64,000 bases of DNA from CALLPQ01 sp038531745 (GTDB lineage Bacteria > Pseudomonadota > Alphaproteobacteria > Caulobacterales > Parvularculaceae). Of the stretch, positions 61,641 through 64,000 are shown piece after piece; the first letter of the stretch is position 1; the number at the start of each line of letters is the position of its first letter. The translations under genes were made by a program, and so were the position numbers. The notes below the pieces were generated by a model that saw nothing but the letters and a program-made list of their open reading frames with translations, did no database searches and was not told the origin of the DNA. Where the stretch lies: NCBI GenBank assembly GCA_038531745.1, contig JBCBBJ010000003.1:62001-126000 (forward strand). The letters run 5' to 3'.

Positions 61641-63014
61641 TTAGAAATATTCCACGCTCACGCGGAACATTTGCTCCACGGCGCGCACATGCTCGCGCAA
61701 GGCCATCAGGACAATGCGGTCGCCCGCCTGAACAACAAAATCTGGCTGATTGATGATAACGGCACCGTCACGGTAAATCGCGCCCACGATCACACCGTCC
61801 GGCAAGCCCGCCTCGGAAAGGGGTTTTCCCACCAAGGGCGAGGTTTCGAGCGCCACCGCATCAATGATCTCCGCGCTGCCGTCAAATAGCGAGTAAAGCC
61901 CTTTGATCCGCCCTTTTCGAATATGCTGAAGGATTGAAGAAACAGTTGTTGACCGGGGATCGATGGTTCGGTCGATGCCCACCGCGTCCCCCACTGCGCT
62001 GTAGTCCTCTTCATTGACCAGCGTCAGCGCCCGCCGTGCGCCCTCTTTCTTGGCGACAACCGAGGCAAGAATGTTCACCTGGTCATTATTGGTGAGGGCA
62101 ATAACTGTGTCGGCATCACTAACCCCAGCTTCGCGCAGGAGAGTGCGGTCGAGCCCGTCCCCCTGGAGCACGATCGTGCGTTCGAGCCGCTCGGCAATAT
62201 ATTCGGCGCGCTTGCGGTCCTGTTCGATCAGCCGGATTTTCATGGAGCCCAGCCCCTCCAATCCGCGGGCAACATTTAACCCAATATTGCCGCCGCCGAT
62301 GATGATGATGCGCCGCGCGCGGCTGACCGCCGTGCCCAGAATATCAAGTGCCCGGGGGATCTGCTCGCGCTTACCGACAAGGAAAATCTGGTCACCCCCA
62401 TCAAGCTGATCGGAGCCATGGGCGCGCCAGATTTTCCCCTCCCGGCGAATGGCAACAATAGTGACCTTCAAATCGGGGAAGAGATCATAAAGCTGGTCCA
62501 GGGGGGTATCCACAACCGGGCAGTCTTCATTGAGCTTTACGCCCACCGCCCAGACCTTACCGTCGACAAAGGACGCCACATCGAAGGCACCGGGGGTGAT
62601 CATCCGCTGCATGATCGCTTCACTGACCGCCAGTTCGGGGGAGATGATCACATCGATGGGCAGGTGATTGCGGCTGAATAGGTCTGAATATTTGGGGTCG
62701 AGATAGCCTTGCGCACGGATCCGGGCAATTTTTGTGGGGATCCCAAAAAGCGTGTGACCGATCTGGCTGGTGATCATATTCACTTCGTCAGACAAGGTGA
62801 CAGCAATGATCATATCAGCATCGCGAGCCCCGGCTTCAGCCAACACATCAGGATAACAGCAATTGCCCAGCACCGGACGCACATCAAGACGCTCGCCGAT
62901 TTCGCGGACCAGCTCTTTTGACTGGTCAATCACGATTACGTCGTTGCCCTCGCGCGATAGCCGCCGGGCAATGCCATAGCCCACTCGGCCCGCGCCGCAC
63001 ACGATCACCCGCAT
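61641..63014 (-). CDS. trkA: Trk system regulator TrkA
   Basis: This 457-residue cytosolic protein has two RCK units. Nucleotide-binding motifs are VCGAGRVGYGIARRL at the N-terminus and IIGGGNIGLNVARGL near residue 234, each followed by an acidic residue at the end of the second strand and a TrkA-C domain (GAFDVASFVDGKVWAVGV; LVGKPLSEAGLPDGVIVGAI). It gates TrkH in response to NAD(H) and ATP. It lies between ntrX and trkH. Confidence 0.96.
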   Translation of the reverse strand: MRVIVCGAGRVGYGIARRLSREGNDVIVIDQSKELVREIGERLDVRPVLGNCCYPDVLAEAGARDADMIIAVTLSDEVNMITSQIGHTLFGIPTKIARIRAQGYLDPKYSDLFSRNHLPIDVIISPELAVSEAIMQRMITPGAFDVASFVDGKVWAVGVKLNEDCPVVDTPLDQLYDLFPDLKVTIVAIRREGKIWRAHGSDQLDGGDQIFLVGKREQIPRALDILGTAVSRARRIIIIGGGNIGLNVARGLEGLGSMKIRLIEQDRKRAEYIAERLERTIVLQGDGLDRTLLREAGVSDADTVIALTNNDQVNILASVVAKKEGARRALTLVNEEDYSAVGDAVGIDRTIDPRSTTVSSILQHIRKGRIKGLYSLFDGSAEIIDAVALETSPLVGKPLSEAGLPDGVIVGAIYRDGAVIINQPDFVVQAGDRIVLMALREHVRAVEQMFRVSVEYF

Positions 63015-63133
63015 GGTACAATCCTGATTATGATGGCTCGATAAACCTGCATGGGTCTTTCACTACCGCGCGAGGGTTAACGCTGTGCGTAACGCGGTGC
63101 AACGCCGAAGGGTTGCCAACGCACCGAGTTTTT

Positions 63134-64000
63134 CTAAACCGGTGCCGGTTCCGGCGCTGTTTCATCGTTTTTGGCGGGCTGGCTGGCCGTATTGCTATTG
63201 CTCACCCCAAGCGCCTTAAGTTTGCGGTGCAGGGCAGACCGCTCCATCCCGATGAATGACGCCGTGCGTGAGATATTCCCACCGAAACGGCTAATTTGCG
63301 TGACAAGGTATTCGCGTTCAAACCGCTCGCGGGCTTCTCGCAGGGGCATGGCGATAATCTGTTCCATCCCCGCGCCCGACGAGACCGAAAAGCCGGTGTC
63401 GGTCACCTCGGATGGCAGTTCATCGCAGGCAACTTCGCCTTGGCCATCGCGGTCAGCGAGGATCAGCGTGCGTTCAATTACATTACGCAATTGGCGCACA
63501 TTGCCCGGCCATTGATAGGTTTGTAGCGCGGCAATGGCGTCGGCGGTAAAGCCGCGTTTGGGCAGGCCGTGAGTGCGCGCAAGCCGGTCAACAAAGTAAC
63601 TGACCAGAGACGGGATATCCTCGCGGTGGTCGGCAAGCGGTGGGGTCTGGATACCAACAACATTGAGCCGGTGGAAAAGGTCTTCGCGAAACTTTGTTGT
63701 GCCCGCCTCCGCCAAAAGATTACGCGAGGTCGTGGACACGATACGCACATCAACTTCCACGGGCCGGGTGCCGCCAATGCGCTTGAAACGCTGATCCACC
63801 AGCACCCGCAGGATCTTTGCCTGGGTCTCCAGCGGCATGTCGCCGACCTCATCAAACATTAGCGTGCCGCCATGGGCCCGCTCCATGAGCCCGATGGAGC
63901 GAAGGTCGCCATCTTCATTTTCGGAGCCAAAAAGCTCTTCTTCCATGCGCTCCGGCGCGATCAGCGCGGCGCTGGCAATGACAAAAGGACGTTTTGCCCG
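63134..64000 (-). CDS. ntrX: Nitrogen regulation response regulator NtrX (5' end beyond window)
   Basis: The frame runs off the right edge, so the receiver domain and the start of the ATPase domain are missing. The visible part begins inside the sigma-54 interaction AAA+ domain (FVIASAALIAPERMEEELFG) and contains Walker B GGTLMFDEVGDMP and the arginine-finger region YQWPGNVRQLRN. The GAFTGA loop is absent after ELFGSE, as in other alphaproteobacterial NtrX proteins. The C-terminal Fis-type helix-turn-helix has GNISRTASFIGMERSALHRKLKALG, a stretch diagnostic of NtrX. A Pro/Ala/Glu-rich tail follows. Confidence 0.95.
   Translation of the reverse strand, partial: RAKRPFVIASAALIAPERMEEELFGSENEDGDLRSIGLMERAHGGTLMFDEVGDMPLETQAKILRVLVDQRFKRIGGTRPVEVDVRIVSTTSRNLLAEAGTTKFREDLFHRLNVVGIQTPPLADHREDIPSLVSYFVDRLARTHGLPKRGFTADAIAALQTYQWPGNVRQLRNVIERTLILADRDGQGEVACDELPSEVTDTGFSVSSGAGMEQIIAMPLREARERFEREYLVTQISRFGGNISRTASFIGMERSALHRKLKALGVSNSNTASQPAKNDETAPEPAPV

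Overview
The window is a chromosomal stretch of an alphaproteobacterium. The gene order ntrX-trkA-trkH-D-amino acid transaminase-hfq-hflX (57-64 kb, minus strand) is typical of that class, as are the imuB-dnaE2 mutagenesis cassette, the clpS-clpA pair, a phasin and an alphaproteobacterial-type NtrX. An exosortase A cluster plus a type II secretion (T2SS) locus flanked by a TonB receptor and a surface-type lipoprotein suggest a lineage such as Kordiimonadales, Parvularculales, Caulobacterales or Sphingomonadales; I cannot place it further. A run of exactly 100 N (56539-56638) shows this is a scaffolded draft. I saw no rRNA, tRNA, CRISPR array, insertion sequence or phage.

Layout. 0-7 kb (+): imuB (cut by the window edge), dnaE2, sfsA, map, radC. 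7-14 kb: an E/G-rich lipoprotein divergent from piuC across a Fur-type palindrome; DUF805 and isoaspartyl peptidase genes; a DUF2157/GDYXXLXY pair; kbl; a tandem PilZ protein. 14-20 kb: clpS-clpA, a phasin with two copies of a TGC-type operator motif, and a D,D-carboxypeptidase with a SPOR domain. 20-26 kb: acetyl-CoA synthetase convergent on a fatty acid beta-oxidation pair. 26-35 kb: exosortase, asparagine synthase-like amidotransferase, glycosyltransferase and O-antigen-ligase-like protein, interrupted by three Tad-type genes (TadE, TadE and a TadG-like vWA protein) of lower GC. 35-37 kb: divergent zinc-type exporter (CDF) and importer (ZIP) with a Zur-like site. 37-57 kb: the T2SS operon gspC-D-E-F-G-H-I-J-K-L-M-N plus a terminal lipoprotein, preceded by a TonB-dependent receptor and an internally duplicated lipoprotein, with the prepilin peptidase gene divergent. 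57-64 kb: hflX, hfq, transaminase, trkH, trkA, ntrX (cut by the window edge).

How the parts fit. The 37-57 kb region reads as one module: an outer-membrane receptor and a large lipoprotein with two parallel-beta-helix-like repeats sit directly upstream of a complete secretion machine, and gspO lies across a shared upstream region. A site resembling a PHO box lies upstream of the lipoprotein. I infer that the T2SS exports the lipoprotein to the cell surface, where it works with the receptor in nutrient capture, possibly under phosphate limitation. This is the best candidate in the window for an incompletely described system. The exosortase cluster implies surface polysaccharide linked to sorted proteins, but no PEP-CTERM substrate is visible here.
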